Part shown: one piece after another, positions 1-11,877 of the stretch
Position numbering within the stretch: the first letter of the stretch is position 1
Layout of the letters: every line of letters begins with the position of its first letter
DNA from: Artemia franciscana
Taxonomy: Eukaryota; Arthropoda; Branchiopoda; Anostraca; Artemiidae
Assembly: GCF_032884065.1 (NCBI RefSeq)
Contig: NC_088883.1
Span: forward strand, 23,493,637 to 23,557,636
Direction: 5' to 3'
Length of the DNA stretch: 64,000 nt
Position numbers and translations under genes: made by a program
The notes under the pieces: model-generated
What the model saw: only the letters and a program-made list of their open reading frames with translations
The model's database searches: none
What the model was told of the DNA's origin: nothing

Positions 1-59
1 TTGTATGACTTTTAGGGGGTGTTTCCCCCTATTTTCTAAAATGAGGCAAATTTTCTCAG

Positions 60-232
60 GCTTGTAACTTTTGATGGGTATAACTGATCTTGATGAAACT
101 TATATATTTAAAATCAGCATTAAAATGTGATTCTTTTGATGTAACTATTGGTATCAAAATTCAATTTTTAGAGCTTTGGTTACTATTGAGTCAGGTTGCT
201 CCTTACTACAGTTTGTTACAACAAACTGTTTG
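60..232. repeat. Interspersed repeat ending in a short palindrome
   Basis: This segment resembles the one at about 34,435-34,555: both contain TTCTTTTGA followed by a TATCAAAATTC block and end with GCTCCTTACT. In this copy it finishes with a 20-base inverted repeat (CAGTTTGTT / AACAAACTG) at 209-228. It is probably the terminal part of a dispersed element. No coding capacity is seen. Confidence 0.5.
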
Positions 233-249
233 AATAAAGAGAGTAAGGC

Positions 250-1300
250 TTTTTACTAATGAAGGAGAATCAATCCTCTGAAAGAGATGCAGGGTGTTGT
301 CTTAGGACCTACCCTATTTAATATCTATGTAAATGACATCTTTTGATTAACTACAAATCATCTAACTCTTTGAACTGATGACTCAAAATTGTTTGATGCA
401 GTCAATCATGAGTCACTACAAGCAGATCTTGACCATATTCAAAACTGGGCAAAAACATGGCACATGAGCTTCAATGTTGACAAAAGTGGTGTTATTCATT
501 TTGGCAAGTCCAACCCAGGTTTCGAGTATGCTATGATCAATCCAGTTGTAAATAACATTCAAGAGCTCCAAAGTGTGGACGAAGAAAGGGATCTTGGAAT
601 CAATGTTGACAACCAGTATAAATTCCATTCAAACTGCAAAAGGACTGTGTCTCATGCAAACTCTGTCCTGGCGCTCTTAAAGAAAACTATATCCAGTAGG
701 TCTCCCAGTGTTTTTGTGAGGTTGTACAAGGCCCTTGTCAGACCAGAGCTTAATTTTGTAATGTGCATAGCATCACTTGGACACAGGGCTGATGTACAGC
801 TTCTGGAAGGAGTGCAAAGGAGAGCCACAAAGGCAGGATCTAAGATGAGAGGCAAGCTTTACAATGAATGTTTAAATTAGCTTAAATTATCAATGCTGGT
901 TTACCAACAACAAATAGCTGATATGCTTATGACATACAAGTTTACCTCACAAGAAACCCCCCAATTCATTTGCCAATTTTCCAAAATTTTGGCACTGACA
1001 GGGGGGGGGGATATTCAAAGAAGCTGTTCAAGCCATCAGTTAAAATTTGATGCCAACAACAGTTTTTCTCCTGAATTGTAGTAAACCACTGGAATAGTCT
1101 CTCAATAAAACAGTCTCAGTACCCAATACTAAAGCATTCAAGAAGTCATTGGATGTTGAATGGAATGGTATTCCCTGGAGGTACCAGTGGGATGCCTTTG
1201 ATGTTTAACCATTCACATCATCAAGTATTGAGGAATTAGTAGATTGAGATGGATCTTAATTTGCTCTGAAGTGCAAATTCAGGTAATTAATTAAGGTAAC
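250..1300 (+). pseudogene. LINE reverse transcriptase relic (3' half, CR1/L2-like)
   Basis: This is a decayed non-LTR retrotransposon reverse transcriptase. A palm motif like GPTLFNIYVND is readable at about 305-345. It is followed by a degraded active-site region where TDDSK stands in for the usual Y/FADD, and then by the open frame 389-880. That frame carries the thumb and connection signature: the LQADLDHIQNW helix, KSGVIHFGK, ERDLGINVD and RLYKALVRPEL. After 880 the frame breaks with stops and shifts. The 3' end, near 1,260-1,305, resembles the ends of the related fragments at 3,060 and 4,170. The first half of the element is absent. It is non-functional; the clade assignment is an inference. 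Confidence 0.8.
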
Positions 1301-1387
1301 ACAAATTGTTTCTTTAATTTAATAAAAACGTAATTTTTGTGGATTGTATAATTTTTGCAAAATGTTATTATAATCAAATATTAAGTT

Positions 1388-1655
1388 TGTAGCCATAATT
1401 CAATCCTTTCATGTGCAGGAAAAAGTGTTGATGAAGGGCTTAATAACTGAAAGGTGCAAATGTATGAACACCACACCGCATAAGAGGACATGTTAAAAAA
1501 ACAATTCAAATTTCATAATATGCAAATTCAATCCTTTCATGTGCAGGAAAAAGTGTTGATGAAGGGCTTAATAACTGAAAGGTGCAAATGTATGAACACC
1601 ACACCACATAAGAGGACATGTTAAAAAAACAATTCTTATTTCATTATATGCAAAA
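1388..1655. repeat. Two-copy tandem repeat, period 128 bp
   Basis: The block starting AATTCAATCCTTTCATG at 1,397 recurs at 1,525 with very few differences and runs to about 1,655. Both copies include CACCACACCRCATAAGAGG and end in an A-rich stretch. The high identity points to a recent duplication. No gene is seen in it or in 1,656-2,000. Confidence 0.9.
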
Positions 1656-2027
1656 TAACCCTAGTTAACATATTTTGCAGAAGTAGAACCTTTATCTTCA
1701 CTTCTTTTCCAGTTTTCTAAATAAATTCATATTTTTTTGCAATAACATTTCATTTGATTTTGAAAAATTGGCTAAATGCACTAAATGTCATAGCATCTTA
1801 AAAATAATTTACAGTTGTTGCTATTGAAAATGCAGTGGTGGAAATATGGAAACACACATACTATGGCAGATCATTACTAAAAAAAACTTCTGAAAACTTT
1901 GTGTGGCAAGGGTTCTTCTATTTATAAAAGCTACAGTAGGATGGCACATCTTTCAGCATAAATTTGAAAACAGACAAAAACACTTATCAAAAGCATTTCT
2001 TTTTTTGAAAATTTTATTTTCAAAAAA

Positions 2028-3085
2028 ATGACTTCAAACAGTCATGCACTCTCTGATGAAGTCAAAGTCACCAGCAGGGTCCACCAGAGCAGTGTCCTGG
2101 GCCCTACCCTGTTTAATATATATGTAAATGAGCTAGCCCTTATCACCAGTAACAAAACCACTCTTTATGCAGATGATTCAAAACTCATAGGTCTTGTCAA
2201 CACCCCTTCTGCCCTCCAAACTGATCTCAACCACATGTCCTGGGTCAAAAGATGGTTGCTGGAATTCAATGCTGAAAAATGCAAGGTCATATACTTTGGA
2301 CACAACAACCCCAAGCAACAGTAGCTTCTGACCCAAAACCCAGGGAGTCACCACATACTGGAGCATATTCAGGAGGAGGGAGACCTTGGAGTTGTTGCAG
2401 ACTCCCAGTTGAAATTCAGCTCCCACTCACAGAAGATCTCAGCCAATGCTAGCAGAGCCCTAGGCATCATTAAACACTGCATTACCAGCAGAAGTAGACA
2501 TGTAATCACCAAGCTTTACAAAGGACTATTAAGATTGTGTTTGGAGGTGGGACCATCCTGGCCACCCCTTGATTCAAAAAGGACAAGGTAGTGCTTGATC
2601 AAATCCAACAAAGGGCCACTAAGCTGATTGCCGGCCTGGAAAACAAGCCCTACAGTGAACAGCTGAGGGAATCAACCTCCCTTCTTTTGTCTACAGGCAG
2701 AAACATGGGGATATGATCCAGGTGCACAAACTCCTCTCTACCAATCAAGAAAATGAGCTCTTGGAGACTGACCCCTCCCACATAGCATGAGGACACCCAA
2801 AACAAATCTGCAAACTTCATGGAAAGACTGGAGTAAGATGCAGCTTCTTCTCAAACTGGAATGTCAATCTCTGGAACAACCTCAAGGAGAACACTGTTTC
2901 TGCTGAATCAACAGATGTATTCAAACATCATCTGGATGCTGAGTGGAGTGACAAACCATGGAGATTTGACTGGGATGCACCAGAATCTAATCAACCATGC
3001 ATGCAACTGTCATCACAAGGAGTGATTCAACAGGATCAAAAGTCCTTACTTCACTCAAAGCTGTGATTTAAGGTAATGTTTATGG
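2028..3085 (+). pseudogene. LINE reverse transcriptase relic, same family as 250-1300
   Basis: This is a second copy of the same LINE family. The first frame (2,028-2,324) shows VLGPTLFNIYVNEL, the catalytic box TLYADDSKLIG, the helix LQTDLNHMSWVKRW and EKCKVIYFGH. After an in-frame stop near 2,323, the frame continues at about 2,360-2,590 with GDLGVVADSQLKF and ITKLYKGLLR, and then breaks again. The end of the element carries FKHHLDAEWSD-like coding (about 2,920-2,950) and finishes with GATTTAAGGTAA near 3,066. The YADD box is intact, but several stops and frameshifts make it a pseudogene. Bases 3,090-3,640 show nothing recognisable. Confidence 0.85.
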
Positions 3086-3651
3086 TAATTTATTACAAAC
3101 TGGAAAACAAAGGAAAGAAATTAAGATAAAGGTTCTCCTATTGTGAAATATGTTAACCAGGCCTAGGATAATTTTTGCATTGTATGAAGTAAGAATTGTT
3201 TCCTTAACATGTCTCTGTATGTGGTGGACTCTTTACATATTTACACAAAAAAATAGAATATTTGGAAAGAGTACAAAAAAAGAATTCAAGCAGCATGTTC
3301 AATTTATTAGTAGGTCAGTAATGCAATCTGTCTGAAATTTACCCACTTAAATTCAATGTCTTTTGGAAGGAGTAGAGGTAGGTACATTACCCCTTTGAGA
3401 GACCACCATGGCTCTGGATCTTTTCTTGAAATTCATTAAAATAATTTAACAAACCTACTTACCAAAATGCAAAATAAGATCTAGAGTTTGACCTTTTACC
3501 TATTTGGGTAAATGATTACTTTTGTTCCAAGTGCTCTATAGTGCATATTACAGCATATAGCAAGATTCTGATGATTACATATTGTTTCTTTGTCATTATT
3601 AGAGAAGCATATCCATTTTTTAGGTTTCTAAAATCCCCCTCCAATGAGACC

Positions 3652-3917
3652 AAAAATGCATAAAGTGGTCTTACTTAAAGGTAAAACTACCTATAGAGCA
3701 AAGCATATTTGTCCATGAGCCCTGCAGGCAGTGGGGCAAGGTCTGCATTCTATAATAGGCCAATTTAATAAAACTTGTTTTTTTTTTTTTTTAGTTTTAT
3801 CACTCTTTTTTGAATAGATATAGAACACACCCCACCCTGCTGCCTGCAGGACTCATGAGCTAATATGCTTTGCTCTATAGGTAGTTTACCTTTAAGTAAG
3901 ACCACTTTATGCATTTT
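3652..3917. repeat. Inverted repeat with ~90-bp arms
   Basis: The left arm at about 3,652-3,740 (CATAAAGTGGTCTTACTT, then GCCCTGCAGGCAG) is nearly the reverse complement of the right arm at about 3,835-3,917. The roughly 90-base spacer contains a poly-T run. It looks like a fold-back element or MITE. No terminal duplication was established. Confidence 0.8.
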
Positions 3918-3919
3918 TC

Positions 3920-4190
3920 TTACCAACTGTGTTGCCAACCTCTGAAACAAATTACTGCCAGATACCACAGACAGCTTTAAGCATTTAAACTACAGACAGC
4001 TTTAAGAACCATCTTGACAATGAATGGTCAAAAAAAGAATGGAAGTACAACTGGGAAGCACTTGAATCAGCAACATCAAACCACTAGTCAAGTGTATGTA
4101 TTCAACTATGTGTCATGTGTTATCAACTCTGGAGTTTCTACAAGGAAAAATCCTTAGATTGCTCCAAGCTGTAATTTAAGGTAATTTTCA
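3920..4190 (+). pseudogene. LINE 3'-end fragment
   Basis: Only the last part of a reverse-transcriptase ORF is left. It has a VANLWNKLPD-like stretch and then a FK...LD-EW-like motif, typical of the C-terminal tail of this LINE group. A short internal duplication (ACAGACAGCTTTAAG, twice between 3,970 and 4,005) interrupts it. The 3' end AGCTGTAATTTAAGGTAA at about 4,168 matches the ends of the fragments finishing near 1,300 and 3,085. Bases 4,190-4,370 show nothing else. Confidence 0.65.
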
Positions 4191-4372
4191 GTTTGCTCCA
4201 TGGAGGAGGTGGATCAACCAGAAATAGATGTGCTTCTATATTAATAACAAGGAAACAATATGTGATTGTCAGAATCTTGCTAGGCCTATATGCAGTAATA
4301 GCCTATGCACTTTAGAGCACTTGGAATGAAAGTAAACATTTACCCCCACTAGTATTCTAATTTGGTAGTTTA

Positions 4373-5005
4373 GGCGGTAAAATTCTAGTTAATTGACTTC
4401 TTGCTATCTCAGAAAGGGTTTAGGTTAGGAGAATGAAACTTTTAGGGATAAATCTACAGACTAAAGTATGTCCCGGGAAGGTATTTTGAAGCAACTACCT
4501 CCACTCCTTCTCCCTCTTAAGGGCCCTGACCTTTGATGACCTTTAAAAATGTGTGCTATAAAAATGAAACCTTGCGAAATAAATCTTCTGCTTAATTGAA
4601 GTACAACAAAATTGTTTTCAGCTTCACAACTTTGCTCAATTCCATTTTATAAGGTTTTAAAGATATGAAAATACATTTCCTAAATTTTGAAAAAAACGCT
4701 AATATGGCTCAAAATTCTGCTCAAATAACAGGAATTGCATTTTCAGAACTAAAGGCAGAGAAAAAGCAACTAGTAACTGAAAATTAAGGTAAATAGTGTT
4801 TTGTCAAAATTTCAATAGGTATAGACCTGTTATGTAGGCAACGTTCAGGGCCCTCTAGAGGGAGAAGAAGTGGAAGTGGGTACTTTGAAATGCTTTCCTG
4901 GGACATACTTTAGCCTGTAAACTCATCCCTGAAAGTTTCATTTTCCTAACCTAAACCCTTTCCAAGATAGCAAGAAGCCAATTAACTAGAATTTTACCGT
5001 TTAGG
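4373..5005. mobile_element. Fold-back element with ~160-bp terminal inverted repeats
   Basis: The left arm at about 4,373-4,540 (GGTAAAATTCTAGTTAATTG, then AAGTATGTCCCGGGAAGG and CCCTCTTAAGGGCCCTGA) is the imperfect reverse complement of the right arm at about 4,844-5,005. The 300-base AT-rich centre has no open frame. Long arms with a non-coding core fit a fold-back or MITE-type non-autonomous DNA transposon. The right arm ends about 56 bases from the splice donor of the Drp1 first exon, so it would lie in intron 1 of that gene. Target-site duplications were not identified. Confidence 0.8.
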
Positions 5006-5062
5006 CTAATAGATTGAATTTCAAAATTTTTCAACTGATTCACTGTACAAAAATTAACCTAC

Positions 5063-5164
5063 CTGACTTCCAACAACAACAATCTGTGGAAGTTGAATTA
5101 AATCAGTCCCCACTGTCGTGCAGACTTCTTGAAGCTTGTTGATAAGTGGTATGAGGAACTCCAT
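5063..5164 (-). CDS. Drp1: Drp1/DNM1L first coding exon (N-terminus of the GTPase domain)
   Basis: Read on the minus strand, an ATG at 5,164-5,162 opens a 34-codon frame beginning [14 protein letters not shown] and ending [10 protein letters not shown]. It then meets a GT donor (CAG|GTAGGT) at 5,062-5,061. This is the highly conserved start of dynamin-related protein 1, just before the P-loop. In vertebrate DNM1L the first exon also breaks immediately before the SSGKSS of the P-loop. The start codon sits in an AATGG context. No P-loop exon was found between 1 and 5,060, so exon 2 would lie outside the window. The odd point is position: this first exon lies downstream, on the same strand, of the Drp1 terminal exon at 12,921-13,001. 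It therefore belongs to a second copy or marks a scaffold error. Confidence 0.85.
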
Positions 5165-6097
5165 TATCTTCCGGGTTTCACTCTTGAATTATACAAGTTA
5201 TATCCAAATTTTTGAAAAAATTTACATAAACTTCTATTTCTTTATTCAGCCAGTGTTGCAATAACAGTATTTTTGTTTTTATACTAAACGAAGCCTTGAA
5301 AACACAAACAAAAGTGTGTCGAAAACTTTTGTCCGTGCTTGAAAATAAAGGCTATTTCGGAGTCTAACACTCCAGAGTCAAAACACCAAAGAGACTTTTT
5401 TTTCATACAAAGAACACAGCTAGCTTTAGATTTTAATTTAAGAGAGTGTTTATGAAGGTAACCTAAGCAGGTTTTTAAGGTGATACTCATAAAATGAATT
5501 ACAAATATGCTAATAGTGACTCAAGGTTTTAAAGCACGACAAATTATGCTTCTTCCTAAAGATTCATGTAAAATTAAAAGGAATTCAAGAATTTAGGGCT
5601 ATAGTAAGCACTTTTACATTTTATATAAGACTGAAATCTCATATGGGTAAATCATTTTTACAAAACATGAGAATTCCTCTTTTTCATTTTTTTTTTCTCT
5701 CTTCCTCCACTATTTTTTATCATAATAATCTATAAATTATTTTTTTTTAATCAAACAGTATTTGGACATAAAAAGACATCATCAACATATTCGATAATAC
5801 CGTGATTATTTTTTTTATCCTTCCTCCAATGAAATATTGAATCGTCATAATGAGAACAGGAATAAGGCTTAGGGAGTTTTGCCCGTAAACAAAAGGAGCT
5901 GCTGATCAGCTAAGAGAATCAATTTTGTTATTTGATCTTCAACAAAAGGCAAATTGAAATTGAGGGCTGCTTTGAGCCACTTAGCATGATACTCGAATGA
6001 ACGAGACTTGCATCAATTCGAATTATATTATTCATTGTTTCAGTTCTATCCGTTCATTAAGCCTAATATTTTATATTATTTATATTTTTCCCCAAAG
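5165..6097. other. Putative shared upstream region of the Drp1 exon 1 and the candidate exon at 6.1 kb
   Basis: This region holds no convincing coding sequence. It separates the minus-strand Drp1 start from a plus-strand candidate exon, so it may contain the 5' UTR and promoter of the former. It has AT-rich runs at 5,690-5,820 and a C/T-rich block near 5,695-5,715. No clear core promoter element was singled out. Confidence 0.3.
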
Positions 6098-6226
6098 ATT
6101 TATCTAAGCTTGCTCAAAAAAGGAGACACTTACAGCTAGATGGCATTAGTCTAGGAGAATCTTCTTATAAAAAATTTCGGCGGACAAACCTTAAAAAGAG
6201 ACTTTGTAAAAAGGTGGATATGGATG
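6098..6226 (+). CDS. Candidate internal exon of an unidentified gene
   Basis: A 129-base open segment lies between a good acceptor (TTTTTCCCCAAAG|A) and a strong donor (GATG|GTAAGT). In the frame with two leading bases it reads, without a stop, a basic lysine/arginine-rich peptide containing LAQKRRHLQLDG, SLGESSYKKF and NLKKRLCKK. The composition differs from the surrounding repeats, and the length is a multiple of three. I do not recognise the family. The basic character would suit a nuclear or nucleic-acid-binding protein, but that is a guess. No neighbouring exon was found. It could be a chance open frame between splice-like sites. Confidence 0.4.
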
Positions 6227-8403
6227 GTAAGTGGGAAAAATAGAACTATGTACCGTTTTAGTGCACCCGAGTAATTCATTTATAAGTCTATATTTGTGTA
6301 AAATAATCTGTTAGAGTATTTCCTATAGGTCCATGAACTTGATTTTTTTGGGAAGAGGTAACTTAGCCTCACTATGGACATACGGGAGCTTTTGGGAATC
6401 CATTATGAAATTTAAGTTTAGTTAATATACAAGTAAAATCTTTATTTGGCCTTTGAAAATAGTACTTTTTAATTATTAGCTAGTTTGTATACTTTGACGC
6501 CATTACAATTTTCTTTTAGGTGGCAAATAGCTGTTCTAAAGGGAAAAAAAAGTTGTGCCTTGTCGCATCACCAAAAACTTGAAAGTGTCACCTGTTTTTC
6601 AGTGGTGGCAAAATTCATGTTTATTTGTACTATCAAGAAGAACTTTCAAACTTGTTCTTTACTGAAAATTGTTGTAAAAAGAAACTTGCACGTGACAAGA
6701 CGAAGCAGGATATGACAAAGAAAACTTTTTTTGATGAAACATGGGCATGGCACCCGTCTGGCACGTTGGTGAAAACAAATTTCTTTTTTAACTGAAATAG
6801 ATATAGATATGTAATATGAACGTAATATAGTTTGTATTAAACTAAAAAAAACAACAGCAAAGTTAAAAATCTTTCACTTCGATCATTTTCTAGCTGGACT
6901 TGATTCAGCACCAGATTGTTATTGTATTGGACGAATTCTAGCTGGTTGATTCTCGCCGGAGCAGTTGAGGACCTTTTAGCAGTAGCAACTAGATTCGTCG
7001 TTAAGAAGACATTTGCTGAGGCTAGTAAGTAAGTTCGGCAAGTTCTTCAGATGAAGAGTGAAATTAATGAAGAATTTTTGTATTTTCTAGGCTGACCAAT
7101 AAGTCAGCAAAAGTTTATTTTGAAGTAATTTTAGCCGATGTAAAAATTTTTAATCATTAAGAAAACGGGACTTCCCTTAATCTCCTTCACGTTTGGCGTC
7201 AAAAACGGAGAAGATAGGCCTTAGAGCTTTCTGCTTGAGGTATATCAAAGTCGTTTACGATTCTGAGCAATTCGAATTTCTTCTTCAAAATTTCTTCCCT
7301 CCTAATTCCCCACTCTCAATGACTTTTGTTAGTTCCGTGGTTAAAAGAAAACATAATAGTGTGTAAAATAGTCATTTATTTCCATACAAACTTAACTGAC
7401 AGAATGAGAAGAGGTCCTCTTAGCTCCCACCAAAAGAACGTGAGAAGAACTTATTTTTTATAGAAGGGGGGCAAACACCATCCCCAACCTCATAGAAACT
7501 TCCGAGGATGCTCATTTACTCAGAAATTGAGAGTTCTAGTTTTTCTTTTATAGTTAATAGTGGGAGGGGAGCTACCAGACCGTTACATAACTTCTTTAGA
7601 CGTATATGTCCTTGTGTAACCTCTTTGACGCTTGATCAACATTCTAAAGTACTAATTTTGTTCGGAATTGTTGAAAATATTATTTTCTTGGTCATAAAGA
7701 TCTTCAAGATTTTGCTTCGAGAAAGAAGGGGGGTTGAGGCCCGAAAATGAGCCACCAAACTTTTTACGAAACTTACAGCCATAAGTCCTTTGGTCAAGAG
7801 GACAAATGTTCAAAAATCATTCAAAGGATTAATCCATCTGAAAGAAGTCTTTTCTCAGACAAAAGAAGTGTTAATTTTCCAATTAATTCAAATTTTTTTT
7901 GTCCAATTAATTTTTATTGTTAGAAAAATTAAAATTTCCCGAGAAAAAATGACGAGATGGGGGGATAGATAATATGATACAATGGCGACAAGGTATGATC
8001 ACACCTTCAAAAGACTCTATAAGTCTTTTTGTCAGGTTTACGGGAGTTAAACAATGGCGTACCTTTATATTCATTTCTCTACAATAAAATCGCAATCCTT
8101 AGAAGCATTAAAAAAATTTTCTATGACAACTAATAACTACAAGGACACATAAAAACAAATTTTAAAGAGTGTATTACTAATTTTTGTTTCAAAACATAGG
8201 AGAAAAAATATGAAGTTAAATAGTTTTCATATGAAAGTTGACATAAGATGATGTCCAAGACCAAATAGTGGAAGCAACGCTAAAAAGAGGCTTGTATAAT
8301 CAGTAAATTCATTCAGTTTGGGATGAAAAAAAGAAAAAAATAAGCAGTGAAAGAATCATGAATAAATTACTAGAAATTTACATTTACATTAAGGTTGAGT
8401 GTG
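6227..8403. other. AT-rich sequence without recognisable genes
   Basis: Only short frames without recognisable motifs occur here, all below 85 codons. No repeat structure stood out, apart from A/T homopolymers. Confidence 0.4.
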
Positions 8404-8520
8404 CCCGATTTTGATTTTGACTATAGAGGCTCGCCTGATTTTTATTTTGACTCAAAAGGTCCATCTGATTTTATTTTGTCTCAAGAAGTTCATCTAATTT
8501 TTATTTTGACTTAAGAGGAT
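8404..8520. repeat. Degenerate short tandem repeat, ~37 bp x about 3-4
   Basis: A unit of the form GATTTTTATTTTGACTCAAGAGGTYCATCT recurs at about 8,408, 8,436, 8,466 and 8,495 with drift. It is non-coding. Confidence 0.7.
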
Positions 8521-8789
8521 TAGTTTCAAGGGGCCTAGCTGTTGCATCTAGTTTGAATTTTTATTACATAAAATGAATTTTGGTGAATTTCTATTACGCA
8601 AAAAGACGATGAATTTTTATTACATAAAAGAGGAACAACAGAACACAGACTTGTAAGGAATTTGAAAATTCACTGCTTATCTACTCCCTTATAAGTTGTA
8701 AAAATGTTGCTAATAGACGAAAAATAAAAAAGCCGTGAATAATTTGGAGATATACGAAAACAAGTTTCGAAAAAAGGTGGTTACTTTAA

Positions 8790-8890
8790 AACTGAAAACA
8801 ACCAAAACAAATGAGGCCAACACAGCTACGGACGCTCCTCCTAAATCCCAATCTATTCAAAGCCACACTCTTTACACTCTTTACTCTTCG
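8790..8890 (-). pseudogene. LINE C-terminal tail fragment
   Basis: Read on the minus strand, this contains GGAGGAGCGTCCGTAGC and then GTGTTGGCCTCA. The same tail block is present in plus orientation at 23,625-23,715 and 48,200-48,320, and on the minus strand next to the LINE C-terminus at 22,130-22,260. It is a short remnant of that LINE family. The plus-strand open frames at 8,735-9,185 are shadows with no recognised domain. Confidence 0.55.
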
Positions 8891-9714
8891 GAAATATGTC
8901 ATCCTGCATCCGCACAATGTGCCCTCGGCATCTCAACAAGGCATCTCAATTGTAGTATATGTCTCATTTTCCATTTTTCACTTTCAATTTCAGTTGATTT
9001 CGGAAAATTGGCTTCAATTATGTCCCGCCCCAAGGATTTTCATAAAATTTAACCACTTTCTCCAATTCCTAACCATAAATCCCATATGTAAACAAAATAT
9101 AAATTGTGTAAACTACGGCCCTTATTCAAAGGTTATGGATTGTCTTATCATCCCCAGAGGTATAGTTATTGGACTTTTCATCTAAGTTGAACCAAATAGC
9201 TATCTTGAAATTTATATCGGATGTCTTTGGGGGGAGGAGAAGTGAAGAGGGGCATGGGAGGGGTTTGGTTTCCTTATAATCACTTTATCTTGGGCTTCTC
9301 CAAATAACTCTGATAAAACTTTCCATCAGTGGAAAAATAAGACAAGTTCAAGCTACAGTGATTAGAATTTACCAACGATACAAAACTAAAATTACTCCTT
9401 GCTCCCTATATAAATCTTAACTACTCAAAAATCACCGACAAACAAAAGCAAAACATACAAGATAAAAATGTGGTAAGTACATGGAACAAAATGGTATCGA
9501 ACACATTGCTATAGCGTTTCATAATAAAGAGCCATGAGGCTTAGATTTAATATTTATTACAATTCATTCCAGACAAATTTCATATGGAATGGTGGGTCAT
9601 GTGAAAATTTATCGTTTTTTAAACAAAACAGATCACGGATGCGTATTTATATGTTTTTTTCTTTATTTTCCAGGGGTAATCGTATTTAATAATGGTCCTA
9701 GAAGATGGTAAATT

Positions 9715-9960
9715 CAAACGGAAATTGAAAGTTCTAGTGCCCTTTTTAAGCAACCAAAAAGATTGGGAAGCAACTGGGCCCCTTCCCACGCCTATTTTCA
9801 CCAATGTTATCTGATCAAAATTTTGAGACAGTCATTTTGTTCAGCATAGCTGAAAGATCAAATAGCTATGTTTGTTTTAAGGTGTAAAATGACCCCCTCC
9901 CAGAGCCCGTGAGGAGAGGCGTGTAAGTTATGAAATCTTCCCATTGTATGCATATAACAG
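9715..9960. repeat. Interspersed repeat fragment
   Basis: This segment contains GAAAGTTCTAGTGCCCTTTT, then AAAAGATTGGGAAGCAACTG, ATCAAAATTTTGAGACAG and finally CCCCCTCCC. The same blocks appear at 24,196-24,330 and 24,535-24,600, partly in a different order. It is a dispersed repeat of unknown class. Confidence 0.6.
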
Positions 9961-10869
9961 TGGTTCCCACCCAATTTTGGGCCATGCCCCAATTTGACAT
10001 TTCTAAAATGCTGATGACCTGATAAAAACCTGATAAAACTTAAAAAATCATTAAACTGGGCTCTCAAAAAACTTCAAAGGAATGATTCGTCCATAAAAGT
10101 AGAAAAAAAATGAAAGAAATGGCTAAATCAATTCAGTTTCCAAATACATAATAGAGACCTGAAGTACAGAAATATGTAAATATTTGAGTAAAACACTGTT
10201 ATGAGTTCTTTGAATGCTTTCATTATTTAATTAGTAATAATAAAAATAAAAATTGGGCTCGTCTTAAAATGTCTGTCAGTTATATCCTGATACGCCATGT
10301 CTGTGACACAAATATTTTATATCAGGCTCCAATTTAGTATTCTTAAGTCTCAAGTCTCCTCGTTTATTGATATCAAGTCAATTTTTTTCTTCGATAACAA
10401 ATTATTGATAGCACTAAAGTCACATTCAGCCAAAAATGAGGATGGGAAAGGCAACCACTATTTTCTTGCAGACTTGGATGAATGGGGGTATTTAGTTTCT
10501 GTCTGATCACAATGCCATGCCATCACTCCTTTTATATTGAACAAAGTTTTAATGAAATTGTCATTTTGCATTTTCGAGAGTTCTTCTTGATACTGCATCA
10601 AAATATTAGATATATCCACTAGCATTGGCTGCGTCAACCATGATGAAAAATCATTTTTTTAAAATCAGAAAATTGCTCCTAAAAATCTGAGGCCATGATA
10701 TTCAAATGATCCATAATGGCAAGTACAGAAGCATTAGTCACCTCACATTTTCCTAGCCAGTTAAACTAGTAAAAGTTTTGTGAAAAATTGTTTTTGACAT
10801 GTCTTAATGAATGTAACAAGGCCAAATAATTTCGTCTTTGCACCCACAAGAGTTTTATTTCATCCTTGA

Positions 10870-11610
10870 AGTTGTTTATTCAGCAGATTTAATTTTTCAA
10901 AAATGTATATTAAATAATTTACAAATGCTTTACCATCAGGAGATTTCAGGTGTTTAATTTCAAGCTTCTCACTTAAAAAGTCACTGTGAGCATCATAAAA
11001 ATCCATGAAATCTCGAAGTAGTTTATTCAGCAGATTTAATTTTTTTTAAAATATCTGTTAAATAATTCACAAATACTTTACCATCAGGAATTTTCAGGTG
11101 TTTACTTTCAGGCTTGTCACTTAAAAAGTAACTAAGAGCATTAAACAAATCCATGAATTCTTGAACTTGTTTATTCAGCAGATTAAATTTTTCAAAAATA
11201 TCTGTGAAATAGCTCGAAAAGCTTTACCATCAAGAGTTTTTATGTCTTTCATTTCAGGTTTGTCACTTAAAAAGTCACTGAGAGCATCTTACAATTCAAT
11301 GAATTCTTAAAGTTGTTTGTTCAGGAAAGATTTAATTTTTCAAAAATATCTGTTAAACAATTCACAAATGCTTAACCATCAGTAGTTTTCAGGTCTTTCA
11401 TTTCAGGCTTGTAACTTAAAAAGTTACTAAGAGCCTCATACAAATCCATGAACTCTCAAAGTTGGTTATTTAGCAGATTTAATTTTTTTTAAACATCTGT
11501 GAAATAGCTCACGAATACTTTACCATCGGGAGTTTTCAGGTGTTTTATTTCTGGTTTATCACTCAAAAAGTGGCTAAAAGTATCATATAAATTCATGAAT
11601 CTTTTAAGCA
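10870..11610 (-). repeat. Five-copy tandem repeat of ~147 bp inside the hAT relic
   Basis: The marker CAGCAGATTTAATTTTT or a close variant occurs at 10,881, 11,028, 11,176, 11,322 and 11,471. The spacings are 146-149 bp, close to 49 codons. Each unit on the minus strand encodes a variant of FMDLFNALSYFLSDKPE followed by LKIPDGKVFVNYLTDIF, which is part of the transposase. The amplification is therefore inside the coding region. Confidence 0.85.
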
Positions 11611-11877
11611 TTTCTCCTTTAAGAGTCACCTAACCTCAGAGTGAAGTAAAAGTATCACAAAGCCTGCATTCTCATTTTCATTTTTTGAAGAAACGTTTGA
11701 CATTTTGCATTAGCTTTGATATAAAGTGACCCATTTTTACAATGGAGTGTAGTACATCATTAAGAACAGGAGTAATATTTTTGGCCACCAGTTTCTCTCT
11801 ATAGAATACTAAAGTGCACAAGCATCATTTATGGATTATCTCCTTTCATTATCTTAGGCAGCCTTTTCTTTTGCCCA

